Shown: piece after piece, positions 43,830 to 52,729 of the stretch | Layout: every line of letters begins with the position of its first letter | Numbering within the stretch: position 1 is the first letter of the stretch | Source: Bacteroidota bacterium | Lineage (GTDB): Bacteria; Bacteroidota; Bacteroidia; Cytophagales; Cyclobacteriaceae | DNA: 64,000 bases | Direction of reading: 5' to 3' | Assembly: GCA_023428695.1 (NCBI GenBank) | Contig: JAEYWY010000024.1 | Span: 42,309 to 106,308, forward strand | Program-made: the position numbers and the translations under genes | The notes under the pieces: generated by a model | What the model saw: only the letters and a program-made list of their open reading frames with translations | Told to the model about the DNA's origin: nothing | The model's database searches: none

Positions 43830-46421
43830 TTAGTCGTCGCAGTAAATGCGGTCGTATTCATCCTGTTCGTACACCTCGCGACGGATCAACGCACCTGTGT
43901 GGTCGTAGTAAATCACCACAAACAGCGATGCCTCCTTGACGTGCTTTTCCGTGAAATAGAGCGGTTTTTCGGGTGAACCAACGTTTACGACGTCACTGAA
44001 GGTCAGGGGAATCACGACGCCAGTCTTGTTGCTGTATACGCCGGCACGATCTTTCAGGAAAAAGATATACTTCCTTTCCCGCTCCGTGTCGATAACACGA
44101 CGAAACTGTACTATTCCTTCAAGCAGGAACTTCTTTTTTTCAATATTATACAGATGGTAATGTCCCTGCTGTTTTACAAGTGCCACCGAGTCCGACCACG
44201 GGTGGATTTCTGTGAACAACACATCACTTATTTTTCTGTCGCTGCGGTCCATGAAACTATAACCTGATTCGTGATAAACGACGTAGTATTGCCTTGCAAA
44301 CCGTGTGACATTTTTCGTGTACGCCGGTTTAATAAGCGTTCTGGTATCAACATCATACAGACCAAACTTCATTGCTTTCAAAAGGCTGATCGTACCATCG
44401 ATGGCGCTGCTGATCGCGTCATACTCGAACGGCAGTATCGCCTTTCCATTAATGTCAACAAGGCCTTTTTTGTCTTTCCGCGTTGCCGCGAAATAGCCGT
44501 GGCCAACATATTGCAGGCGGTCGAAGACCCCCGTAAATCGTACTTCACCTTTCACATCAAAGACTGTGGTCTTCTTATTTTGAACAACGGCAAGAAACGA
44601 GAGGCTATCCTTACCCGGAAGAAATTCGAAATGATCGGGAGCAGGCATTAGCCTGGTATAGGCGTTACCTCCAAAATGCACTTCTACAGAATCGCCTTTT
44701 TTCCCTAAGGCAAAATTTCCGGCGAGGAGAATAGAATCGTATGGTACTGACTTCGCGATGCGTTCGCGGGGATCGTACAACGTCCACCCTTCCGGCATTC
44801 TGGCAGCAACCCAGGGTTCACGAATTTCAATCGCCGGGAAGTACTCTGATCGCTCACCAAAAGAATTGAATGTAAAGAATCCATTCGCAGATTTGCCGGT
44901 GCCTCCGAAAAACGATGCAGTCAATTTGTATTCCCCGACCGGAATGAGTTCGCGTCCGTCCTGTGCTACAAGTCCCTCGAGGCTATCGCGTCTGACCCAC
45001 AGATTTTCACCCATTCGCTTTACTTCCGCATATGGTTCACTTGTCGTGATACCGCTTGCAACTGCGGCGTCCGTCAACGTCTCAAGTTTACCAAGTACGA
45101 TCGATTTTCCATTTGAAAACACGAGCACATCACCTGCGACCGAAATGTCCGCGTATTCAGGTTCGACAATCTTTTTTCCTGTGAAGCTGAATAGTCCCCA
45201 GCCTTCGTCGGTCTCGATTGCAAGAATTCTTCCAAGCAGGACCTTCGCATTCCGGATACCTGAATCAAAAAGGCTGAAGCCGCTTTTGTGCATGACCATG
45301 TTGTCAATGGCGGTTTCCACGATCAGGAATCCATATCCAAGGTCATCGACTGACTTGATATCCACACCAGACAAAAGGGTGGCACCATTTCGTGCGATGA
45401 GTTTGCCGGAAAGAAGAATGACGTCATCGGAAATGTTTCCGCACAGGTATTCGCCCGCGATTTCCGATTCACTGGCGGGCCACACTTCTTTTCCAGAAGC
45501 GGTCATCAATCCAAATCTGCCACCAGTGAGAAAGGGCACCAGATAGTCGCGGTCCGAACGCATAACGGCAGCCAGAGAGTCAGTCACAAAGGATTCAGGA
45601 AAAAGGGCTTCGTTGTGTTCTTCAGCGAGAATGTGATAGAGGATATCGCCAGCCGTTTTTGAGAATCTGCTGGCCGGATAGTGTTCCAGAAAGGTGAGAA
45701 AGGAAGCTGGTGCGCCGGATGCCGTGAGAATCTGGAAGATGCTCTTTTCGGCCTGAGCCCGGTAAGGGGTTTCGGGATAGTCTCGCAGAAAGAGTTCAAA
45801 GCTCTCCAGCCGCTGGTCGCGAGTGAAGTACTCAAACAAAAGTTTCTCGTACATGGAGCGGGCCTGAGGAACCTCACGGGCATCGGGGTACTTGTCTATA
45901 AAGGCAAGGAATGCTTCGTAGTGATTTGCCTCCTCGGCCTTGCGAAAGGCAGCGGCATTCCGTAGTTCTATCGCCGATTGTCGCTCGAGCGCATGCGGGA
46001 AAGCTTCTATAAACCTGATATAGGACTCTTCAAGGCCCTGACTATGAGCGTGTTCAAACGCCGATTTTTCAATCTGGCGTCGAAGATCGAGGATTGTTGC
46101 ACTATCAATTGAAAGTCGGCTCCACTTCTCGCGTGTCTTGTCGGGCACTTCGCTGTTCCATTGGGTGAGCGCGTTATCAGCATACTTGTAAGCGGAGTCG
46201 AGGTTGAAAGAAGGGTTCTCCTTTGCAAAATAATATTGGCTCAGAACATAAAAAGCGGGTACATTCGCAGAGTCCTTGAGCAATGACTTTTCAAGGACAG
46301 ACAGAGCCTTACTCCATCGCCCCGCGCTGAGATTTTTGAGCGCGGCTCTTTCCCTGACTTGTGCATGCATCAAGAAGGGAACGAGGAGCACCAGAAATGC
46401 AGTGATGACTTTTCTAAGCAA
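43830..46421 (-). CDS. Exported TPR and WG-repeat protein
   Basis: Length 863 aa, TTG start at 46421; no in-frame ATG lies just upstream, and the TTG gives a sound signal peptide (KVITAFLVLLVPFLMHA) with Gln at +1. The first part (about 25-265) is helical and TPR-like (AALKNLSAGRWSKALSVLEK). The rest (about 275-860) contains WG beta-repeats, for example EGWGLFSFTGKKIVEPEYAD and KKGLVDINGKAILPFEYDAI (KKGLVDINGKAILPFEYD), with further degenerate copies. WG repeats are thought to form beta-propeller-like binding surfaces. No catalytic motif is seen. Divergent from the orphan 46549-47994 gene. Confidence 0.82.
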   Translation of the reverse strand: MLRKVITAFLVLLVPFLMHAQVRERAALKNLSAGRWSKALSVLEKSLLKDSANVPAFYVLSQYYFAKENPSFNLDSAYKYADNALTQWNSEVPDKTREKWSRLSIDSATILDLRRQIEKSAFEHAHSQGLEESYIRFIEAFPHALERQSAIELRNAAAFRKAEEANHYEAFLAFIDKYPDAREVPQARSMYEKLLFEYFTRDQRLESFELFLRDYPETPYRAQAEKSIFQILTASGAPASFLTFLEHYPASRFSKTAGDILYHILAEEHNEALFPESFVTDSLAAVMRSDRDYLVPFLTGGRFGLMTASGKEVWPASESEIAGEYLCGNISDDVILLSGKLIARNGATLLSGVDIKSVDDLGYGFLIVETAIDNMVMHKSGFSLFDSGIRNAKVLLGRILAIETDEGWGLFSFTGKKIVEPEYADISVAGDVLVFSNGKSIVLGKLETLTDAAVASGITTSEPYAEVKRMGENLWVRRDSLEGLVAQDGRELIPVGEYKLTASFFGGTGKSANGFFTFNSFGERSEYFPAIEIREPWVAARMPEGWTLYDPRERIAKSVPYDSILLAGNFALGKKGDSVEVHFGGNAYTRLMPAPDHFEFLPGKDSLSFLAVVQNKKTTVFDVKGEVRFTGVFDRLQYVGHGYFAATRKDKKGLVDINGKAILPFEYDAISSAIDGTISLLKAMKFGLYDVDTRTLIKPAYTKNVTRFARQYYVVYHESGYSFMDRSDRKISDVLFTEIHPWSDSVALVKQQGHYHLYNIEKKKFLLEGIVQFRRVIDTERERKYIFFLKDRAGVYSNKTGVVIPLTFSDVVNVGSPEKPLYFTEKHVKEASLFVVIYYDHTGALIRREVYEQDEYDRIYCDD

Positions 46422-46548
46422 TGTCTGATCCTATATTTGCAAGAGGCAAAACTACAAAGTTCAGGTCAAGATTTATTGCCCCAACGTTGCGATGGTGTTG
46501 GATGATGTAATAAATTTTGTAAATTTTCCGTTTGTTTAACACTCTCTC

Positions 46549-47994
46549 ATGGCAAAGCTTAAGAATATCATTAAACAACTCTCAGAAAAAGATTTCAAGG
46601 CTATTTATGATTCATTGATTGAAAGCAACGCGGAAAAGTCTGCATATCTGCTGAAATCACTGCGGGAGCGTCAGCTGTCTGACAACAAGATCATGACTGA
46701 ACTCGATGTGAATGCAAACGCATATTACACACTTCGCTCTCGCCTGAATCTCAAGATTGAAGAATTTCTGATGGGTCAGCTCGAAAGCCCGCGAACCGAT
46801 GTTCTGAGAAAGGTGGCCAATATCAATGAAGTCCTCTTCACCAAGAAACGCGCCATCTCAATTGCCACACTCAAAAAGCTCGAAAAGGAACTCCTCGACT
46901 ACGACCTTGCCAACGAGCTTACCGTTATCTACAAGTCACTCAAAAAACTGAATATCAACTCTCCCGATTACTTTCAATACTCTCAGCTGTACAACCGCCA
47001 CGTGGCGTATATGCTGGCCGTGGACAAGGCAGAAGACCTGCTCGCCGACTACTTCAAAAAGTATGGCGACTATATGCTAAACGGCGGCGAAGTGGAGAAA
47101 CTCGGTCTCAGCCTCCTCATGAAGGAGATGCAAAACGTAGGCAAGCTCTACGAATCACATCGCCTTTACGTGTATCACAGCTGCATGTACATTTTCCACC
47201 GGCTGTTTGTTGAAGTGGACGATAACATGCAACAGGATGGAGAATCAATTGAAGACATCTTCGACAAGGTTCAAAAGATTTTCGAAAGCTATCACCTGGA
47301 TGCCATCTATTATCACCTCAATCTCGTCTTCGAATTCCTGAAACTCGAGTACTATAATCACTACAAGGTTTACCGCCAGGCAGAAAAGTACTATGAAGAA
47401 GTAAACGATGCGTGTGCGAACCTGATGGTGAACTACAGCACATTTACATTCCCGTCACAGTTCCTTATTTCGAAGATCGAAAGACATCTGAGAACCGGTA
47501 CGGAAGCAGAACTCTATGCCGAAAACGAAAGTATCTTCCTCGATTACGAGGTCGACATGCACGATGTCCCCAAACACATCATCTATGTGGTATATAGGGC
47601 ATTATCGTCGTATTACGTGGGCAAGTTCGATGAAGCTGCGAAGCTCATTAACGGCCTGCTTAATGATGTCAGCCTGAAGAAGTATCCGTTCGCCCAGCTT
47701 GAGATTAAAACGCTGCTTGCACTGCAGTACACCCTGCTTCGCGACTTCGAATTATTTAACCAGCTTTCAAACAGTATCCAGCGTCAGATTCGTTTGTTCG
47801 GAAAAGACAGTTGCGAGAACATTCAACTGTTCCTCAAGATCCTTAAAATCGCAACAAGCGAGGCCAAGAAGGAGAAAGCCAAGAAAATCGGTGCTGTTAT
47901 CCCTCGTCTGGGTTCAATCCAGGTGAATTACTTCGCACCCACACGGCTCATCAAACTTGACGACAAGTTTGTGTCGATGCTGACTGAATTTTAG
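46549..47994 (+). CDS. Conserved-looking helical protein of unknown function
   Basis: Length 481 aa, no family recognised. No signal peptide or membrane helix, so cytosolic. The N-terminal 80 residues (LSEKDFKAIYDSLIESNAEK; LSDNKIMTELDVNANAYYTL) look like a compact helical, possibly DNA- or partner-binding module. The remainder is an all-helical, TPR-like array rich in Tyr, Leu and Lys. Near the C-terminus, SEAKKEKAKKIGAVIPRLG is very basic. The complete frame, ordinary codon use, a strong downstream terminator and clean intergenic spaces argue for a real gene. Its divergent partner is the WG-repeat gene. Confidence 0.8.
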   Translation: MAKLKNIIKQLSEKDFKAIYDSLIESNAEKSAYLLKSLRERQLSDNKIMTELDVNANAYYTLRSRLNLKIEEFLMGQLESPRTDVLRKVANINEVLFTKKRAISIATLKKLEKELLDYDLANELTVIYKSLKKLNINSPDYFQYSQLYNRHVAYMLAVDKAEDLLADYFKKYGDYMLNGGEVEKLGLSLLMKEMQNVGKLYESHRLYVYHSCMYIFHRLFVEVDDNMQQDGESIEDIFDKVQKIFESYHLDAIYYHLNLVFEFLKLEYYNHYKVYRQAEKYYEEVNDACANLMVNYSTFTFPSQFLISKIERHLRTGTEAELYAENESIFLDYEVDMHDVPKHIIYVVYRALSSYYVGKFDEAAKLINGLLNDVSLKKYPFAQLEIKTLLALQYTLLRDFELFNQLSNSIQRQIRLFGKDSCENIQLFLKILKIATSEAKKEKAKKIGAVIPRLGSIQVNYFAPTRLIKLDDKFVSMLTEF

Positions 47995-48010
47995 CGATCA
48001 ACACCTACAA

Positions 48011-48044
48011 AAAAAGGCGTCACGATTACCGCGACGCCTTTTTT
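48011..48044. terminator. Bidirectional intrinsic terminator
   Basis: AAAAAGGCGTC-(11 nt)-GACGCCTTTTT, an 11-bp perfect stem flanked by A-run and T-run, between the convergent orphan gene (stop 47994) and the response regulator gene (stop 48059). Confidence 0.85.
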
Positions 48045-48058
48045 ATTGCCAGGGTGCA

Positions 48059-48466
48059 TTAAAGCTCCAGCTTGACGATACTTTCGTGAGATAGTGGTTT
48101 GTTCAGATACAATTTCACATTCTCGTATTTCTTCGAACGATTGAAGTCCTGAGGGTTAATCGACGAGGTAAGCATTACGATCTTGCACTTCTTCTTGGCA
48201 ATGTTGGACAACTTTTCAAATTCATCGAGGAATTGAAACCCGTCCATTAGCGGCATGTCGATATCCAGGAAGATAACATCAGGAAGCACTTGTTCAGCGA
48301 CGTCAAGCTTTTCCATGTTCTTCAGGAATTCGATAGCGCTTTTAGCTCCGGTGTGTGTGTAGATGTTGTCTGTGATGGATGCCGCTTCGATCATTTTCTG
48401 ATTGATGAGGTTATCGATCTCATTATCGTCGATGAGCATTACGGTACGGTATTTCTTTCCTGGCAT
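48059..48466 (-). CDS. Single-domain response regulator
   Basis: A stand-alone receiver domain with no output domain, 135 aa from ATG at 48466 (MPGKKYRTVMLIDDNEID). A TTG at 48520 would add 18 residues that are not typical and is disfavoured. Acidic pocket DDNEID, phosphoacceptor Asp in LPDVIFLDIDMPLMDGF, Thr/Ser switch in IVMLTSS, and Lys in KLYLNKPLS are all present. It probably relays signals between kinases or by protein contact (CheY/Rcp1-like). No histidine kinase is adjacent. Downstream of it on the same strand is only the terminator; the dehydrogenase gene is 61 bp upstream. Confidence 0.93.
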   Translation of the reverse strand: MPGKKYRTVMLIDDNEIDNLINQKMIEAASITDNIYTHTGAKSAIEFLKNMEKLDVAEQVLPDVIFLDIDMPLMDGFQFLDEFEKLSNIAKKKCKIVMLTSSINPQDFNRSKKYENVKLYLNKPLSHESIVKLEL

Positions 48467-48527
48467 ATTGGTGCGTTCAGCTTTTGCAACTAAAAATAAG
48501 TCTTTGGTCTTGATTTCCAAACTTCAC

Positions 48528-50072
48528 TTAAATATGAAATTTAATCCCTTGTGCCAAAGGGAGCGTGGATCCATAGTTTATTGTATTCGTTTGCCGTCTC
48601 ATGTAGTTCTTCCACGCATCTGAGCCGGATTCCCGTCCCCCTCCGGTTTCTTTTTCACCTCCGAAGGCGCCGCCAATCTCTGCACCGGAAGTGCCGATAT
48701 TAACATTTGCGATGCCGCAATCCGAGCCCTCATGCGACAGAAACTGCTCCATCTCCAGAACATTTGACGTCATAATCGCGGAAGAAAGCCCCTGCTTTAC
48801 ACCATTTTGAATCGCGATGGCCTCATCAAGTGCCTTGTAGCGCAGAAGATACAGTATCGGAGCAAATGTCTCCTCCTGTACAATGCTGAAATCCGGTTCT
48901 ACCTCTGCGATCGCTGGACGCACATAACATCCGGATCGATACTCCTTGCCCTCAAGAACGCCACCCTTCACAACGAATGTGCCGCCCTCCTTCCTGATTC
49001 TGCGCAGCGCATTGGTGTATGCCTTAACTGCGGCGGTGTCTATAAGCGGTCCGACATGATTTCCCGGATCAAGCGGGTTTCCGATGCGAAGATGTTCATA
49101 CGCATTCTTCAGACGTGCCTTCACTTCATCATAGACATCTTCGTGAACGATAAGTCTCCGCGTCGTCGTGCAACGCTGACCAGCCGTGCCTACCGCACCA
49201 AACAACGCTCCGCGGATGGCCATATCAAGATTCGCATTTGCCGTGATGATGATCGCATTGTTGCCGCCCAACTCAAGTAGTGGTCGTCCGAGTCGCTGGC
49301 CGACAGACTGTGCCACTGCCTTTCCCATCCGCACGGACCCGGTCGCTGATACCAACGGTACGCGTTCATCAGCTGCAATCCATTGTCCGGTTTTAGCATC
49401 GCCGTTAATCAGACAAGACACACCCTCAGGTACTCCATTGCGCACAAATACATCGGTTAAAATATTCTGACAGGCTATACTGCACAGCGGCGTCTTCTCA
49501 GATGGTTTCCATATACACACATCGCCACAAATCCACGCTAGCATAGAATTCCACGACCAGACTGCCACCGGAAAATTGAAAGCTGATATTATTCCGACGA
49601 TGCCCAGGGGATGCCATTGTTCGTACATGCGATGGCTTGGGCGCTCGCTGTGCATGGTTAAGCCATACAATTGTCGCGACAGACCAACTGCAAAGTCACA
49701 GATATCGATCATTTCCTGGACCTCGCCAAGGCCTTCCTGGTAAGACTTGCCCATTTCATAAGAAACAAGCTTTCCAAGCGACTCTTTACGTTCGCGTAGT
49801 GCTTCACCGATCTGACGAACAACCTCGCCACGACGCGGTGCAGGCCATTTACGCCACTCAACGAAGGCTTTGCCCGCCTGCTCAATAATTTCATCGTACG
49901 TCTTACGACTTGTCGCATAGACACCTCCGATGCGTTTACCATCGACAGGGGAAAACGACTCAATCAGATCGGATGTTGATTTATACCACCTGGATCCGGT
50001 GGATGATCCGGAGTTTCGTTTTTGAATACCGAGTTCGCGAAGTGCGTTTTCTATCCCAAAGTTCTTTTTCAT
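48528..50072 (-). CDS. ALDH7-family aldehyde dehydrogenase (piperideine-6-carboxylate/aminoadipate semialdehyde type)
   Basis: NAD(P)-dependent dehydrogenase of 514 aa. Catalytic Cys301 in GTAGQRCTTTRR, general-base Glu267 in LELGGNN, and the cofactor segment GSVRMGKAVAQS are present. The N-terminus (ENALRELGIQKRNSG) and ISAFNFPVAVWSWN match antiquitin-like enzymes that oxidise L-aminoadipate semialdehyde (in equilibrium with piperideine-6-carboxylate) during lysine breakdown. The substrate is inferred from family; no lysine-degradation genes are adjacent. Cytosolic. ATG at 50072, gene order places it between the second HtrA and the response regulator, all leftward. Confidence 0.9.
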   Translation of the reverse strand: MKKNFGIENALRELGIQKRNSGSSTGSRWYKSTSDLIESFSPVDGKRIGGVYATSRKTYDEIIEQAGKAFVEWRKWPAPRRGEVVRQIGEALRERKESLGKLVSYEMGKSYQEGLGEVQEMIDICDFAVGLSRQLYGLTMHSERPSHRMYEQWHPLGIVGIISAFNFPVAVWSWNSMLAWICGDVCIWKPSEKTPLCSIACQNILTDVFVRNGVPEGVSCLINGDAKTGQWIAADERVPLVSATGSVRMGKAVAQSVGQRLGRPLLELGGNNAIIITANANLDMAIRGALFGAVGTAGQRCTTTRRLIVHEDVYDEVKARLKNAYEHLRIGNPLDPGNHVGPLIDTAAVKAYTNALRRIRKEGGTFVVKGGVLEGKEYRSGCYVRPAIAEVEPDFSIVQEETFAPILYLLRYKALDEAIAIQNGVKQGLSSAIMTSNVLEMEQFLSHEGSDCGIANVNIGTSGAEIGGAFGGEKETGGGRESGSDAWKNYMRRQTNTINYGSTLPLAQGIKFHI

Positions 50073-50158
50073 AGCAGTGGCTAATGCCCTGCAAAACTAA
50101 GGATTTTCGCAGTACAGCGACGGCTTACAGAAAGAAGTTAACAGAATTGGTAAAGGGA

Positions 50159-51592
50159 TCACCACTCGACTCCATACACACCCTTTTCGCCATCGCGGTA
50201 GTAGCCTTCAACAAGGATACCGCCTTTTTTGAAAGCGAGAATCTGGTTAAGATCCTCCACGTTATTGACCGGGATTTTATCGATGTGGCTGATTATGAAA
50301 TTCTCCCTGACACCGGCCTTTTTCCATTTGCCATCGCCCAGCGATTTAATCCGCACGCCGCCCTCAAGCTGAAGTTCGGCAAGTTCTTTAAACTGCACAT
50401 CTTCCACGTGGGCGCCATTCAGATCAAAATTTACTTCGCGCTTGATTATCTCCTCCGTGCCCTCACTGTTCTTGAGTCGCACTTTTAGTTTTGCGCGCTC
50501 GCCGTCGCGCAGATAGTCCACCTCAATCTCAATCCCCGGCCGGTTTCGGGCAACCTGCTCCTGCAACTCAGATACAGAATTAACAGGTCTGCCACCAATA
50601 CCTACGATCACATCCTTGGGTTTCAGCCCAGCCTCAGAAGCGGCGGAATTCAAATTAACCCGGTTGATCAGGACGCCTTGTGTCGTATTCAATTTCAATT
50701 GTTCGGATAATGCCGCATTCAGGTCTGTGATCTGGATACCAAGCAGTCCACGCTGAACTGTCCCGAATTCAAGAAGGTCGTCCATAATCTTTCGAACGAG
50801 ACTCACCGGAATAGCAAAAGAATATCCCTGATAACTTCCCGACGAAGTTGCAATCGCGGTATTGATACCGATAAGTTCACCGCGAAGGTTGACAAGTGCG
50901 CCGCCGCTATTGCCAGGATTGACCGCAGCGTCAGTTTGAATGAACGACTCCACCTGCAAGCCGTTCCGATCGCGAAGAATACCGATGTTCCTCGCCTTCG
51001 CACTCACGATTCCCGCCGTAACCGTTGAATTCAGATCAAAGGGATTTCCAACTGCGAGAACCCATTCTCCGGGAGTTATTTCATCGGAATCACCGTATGG
51101 AATGAAGGGCAGACTTTGTGCGCGTATTTTCAGCAATGCGAGGTCGGTAGTAGGGTCGGCGCCAACAAGTTTTGCAAAGTACCGCTGATTATTGCTCATG
51201 ACTATCTCGATGTTGCTCGCATCTTCAATCACGTGATTGTTTGTCACGATGAAACCATCATCGGAAATGATAACACCACTACCGCTGCTTCGCGACGGCA
51301 TATCAAAAAATGATTCAAGCGGATTCAGACTAAAATCGCCGGGACCGTAAGATGTTCGGATGTGGACGACGGCCGGAATTACATCACGCGACGTTTCGAG
51401 AAAGTTTAATCCCTTCGGAACACTGTACCCGGTATCATAACGATGAGATGCAAGCACACTTTGTTGGTGCTGCGCAATGGATGTATACGATGAGTTTGAA
51501 ACATCAAAAAAACGAATGGTCACCAACGAACCCAGAATTCCGCCGGCACAGGCCGCCAGCACAATTACGAGAATTAATATTGTCCGCTTCAT
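50159..51592 (-). CDS. HtrA/Deg-family periplasmic serine protease (second copy)
   Basis: Length 477 aa. An N-terminal signal anchor (TILILVIVLAACAGGILGSL) puts it in the periplasm. Full triad: His120 (TNNHVIED), Asp150 (PTTDLALLKI), Ser229 (NPGNSGGAL). The first PDZ domain (about 290-375, GLKPKDVIVGIGG) is clear; the second (about 385-477) is diverged, as in the first copy. Upstream is hsp20, also leftward, with a terminator between them, so coexpression is not shown but both are envelope or stress functions. ATG at 51592. Two HtrA paralogues in one 64-kb window suggest division of labour. Confidence 0.93.
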   Translation of the reverse strand: MKRTILILVIVLAACAGGILGSLVTIRFFDVSNSSYTSIAQHQQSVLASHRYDTGYSVPKGLNFLETSRDVIPAVVHIRTSYGPGDFSLNPLESFFDMPSRSSGSGVIISDDGFIVTNNHVIEDASNIEIVMSNNQRYFAKLVGADPTTDLALLKIRAQSLPFIPYGDSDEITPGEWVLAVGNPFDLNSTVTAGIVSAKARNIGILRDRNGLQVESFIQTDAAVNPGNSGGALVNLRGELIGINTAIATSSGSYQGYSFAIPVSLVRKIMDDLLEFGTVQRGLLGIQITDLNAALSEQLKLNTTQGVLINRVNLNSAASEAGLKPKDVIVGIGGRPVNSVSELQEQVARNRPGIEIEVDYLRDGERAKLKVRLKNSEGTEEIIKREVNFDLNGAHVEDVQFKELAELQLEGGVRIKSLGDGKWKKAGVRENFIISHIDKIPVNNVEDLNQILAFKKGGILVEGYYRDGEKGVYGVEW

Positions 51593-51733
51593 ATCGTACC
51601 CTTTCCCTTACAGTCTAAAATTTGATGCTTACAGAAAGATAACCTTTCTTTTTCAAAACCTGGTGATACTTCCCGCGAGCGGTTGAAAGGTTTCTATTGG
51701 AAACAGGGGGGAACGACCAATTAACTTTTCCAG

Positions 51734-51769
51734 CGACAAAAAAAGCGCCTTCCGATACCCGGAAGACGC
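51734..51769 (-). terminator. Intrinsic terminator of hsp20
   Basis: On the minus strand GCGTCTTCC-gggtatc-GGAAGGCGC (one G-T pair) is followed by a run of T at 51734-51744, 47 bp after the hsp20 stop. Confidence 0.75.
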
Positions 51770-51815
51770 CCTTAACCTAACCTAAACCTACTTCTATAAC
51801 TCCGAATTGTGTTGT

Positions 51816-52256
51816 TTAGTCTACGCTGATTGTAGTTTTTTGCGTTTTCTTTTCATCCTTCGGCAAGCTGATTTCAAGTACGCCGTTGACGTAAGACGCA
51901 GTAATTTTTCCGGCGTCTACACTCTCCGGCAGCGTGAAGGAACGTTTGAAATTCCCATACTGCGACTCGATGGAAACGTAATAGTTTTCCTTGCGCTCGC
52001 GGGCAAACTTGCGCTCACCGCTGACCGACAGTACATTTTCATTCACGTCAATGGTGAAATCTTCTTTCCTCATGCCGGGAACCGCGATCAGGATTTCAAA
52101 ACCTTTTTCGTTTTCGATGATGTCTGCTCGGGGTGCAAATGAGTATTGAGATCCCCCTCTGCGTGTGAGTGTTTCATTGAAGAAACGATCAATCAAACTA
52201 TTGAAAGTGGCTGGTGCGAAACCGTTAACACCAGTGCTGAATCGAACGATGCTCAT
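51816..52256 (-). CDS. Small heat-shock protein Hsp20/alpha-crystallin
   Basis: ATP-independent holdase chaperone, 146 aa. The alpha-crystallin domain (about 40-140) shows PRADIIENEKGFEILIAVPG, VNENVLSVSGERKF and the hallmark ASYVNGVLEISLPK; the C-terminal tail is short (TTISVD), with the I-x-V pattern partly kept (TISV). Cytosolic. ATG at 52256. A 473-bp gene-free stretch with an inverted repeat lies upstream. Followed by its own terminator. Confidence 0.96.
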   Translation of the reverse strand: MSIVRFSTGVNGFAPATFNSLIDRFFNETLTRRGGSQYSFAPRADIIENEKGFEILIAVPGMRKEDFTIDVNENVLSVSGERKFARERKENYYVSIESQYGNFKRSFTLPESVDAGKITASYVNGVLEISLPKDEKKTQKTTISVD

Positions 52257-52729
52257 ATTGATTTTCCTGTTTAATGTTTTACTTGATTACGAATTCTTTC
52301 GATTCCCCACTCAGAAAAAGTGTGCCGGGGCAATTTTTACGACATAATGACTGATTATCTGCAAAAAAATTGTATTATTGATGTCAAAGTGACATAAATA
52401 TGAAGTGGGATTGGGAAATAAAGGCGGAGCAATTTGAATTGTATCGTTAGACGCTGGCCCGGATAACGGATTCGGTACTCGAAACCCTGAATTAATCGCA
52501 GTCCGGACCAAATCTTACGGGCTTATTTTCACAAAAAGGAATTTGTTCCTGAGCGTCTTTTTCTACAAGTAAGAGATACCGAAGGCTTTATTCATTATTC
52601 CCTCCGGGTAATTTGGCTTTTTCGGTCGAAAACCGGAGAAATGCATACGATGCCGATACAAATTCGCCAAACGGAATTTGACGCCGACGAATAAACATTA
52701 ATTTTGGTTCAGATGTAAATCTGATTTGC
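52257..52729. other. 473-bp gene-free region upstream of hsp20 and the GT2 gene
   Basis: AT-rich divergent spacer. No reading frame here has family support. It contains the inverted repeat ATGTCA-aag-TGACAT (52381-52395). No exact TAnnTTTG match to either strand with good spacing was found. It probably carries both divergent promoters; nothing else is recognised. Confidence 0.5.
52381..52395. promoter_or_regulatory. Operator-like inverted repeat
   Basis: Perfect ATGTCA (52381-52386) and TGACAT (52390-52395) separated by AAG, about 125 bp upstream of hsp20. Shape and size suit a dimeric regulator, but short arms like these occur by chance. Confidence 0.3.

Noticed and set aside
44758..45546. 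262-codon open frame on the plus strand inside the WG-repeat gene
   Set aside because: It is antisense to a gene with signal peptide and repeat motifs, is Ser/Pro/Arg-rich as expected from a mirror frame, and has no recognisable domain.
52311..52511. 66-codon open frame in the spacer upstream of hsp20
   Set aside because: No family resemblance, AT-rich spacer composition, and it covers the likely promoter area.
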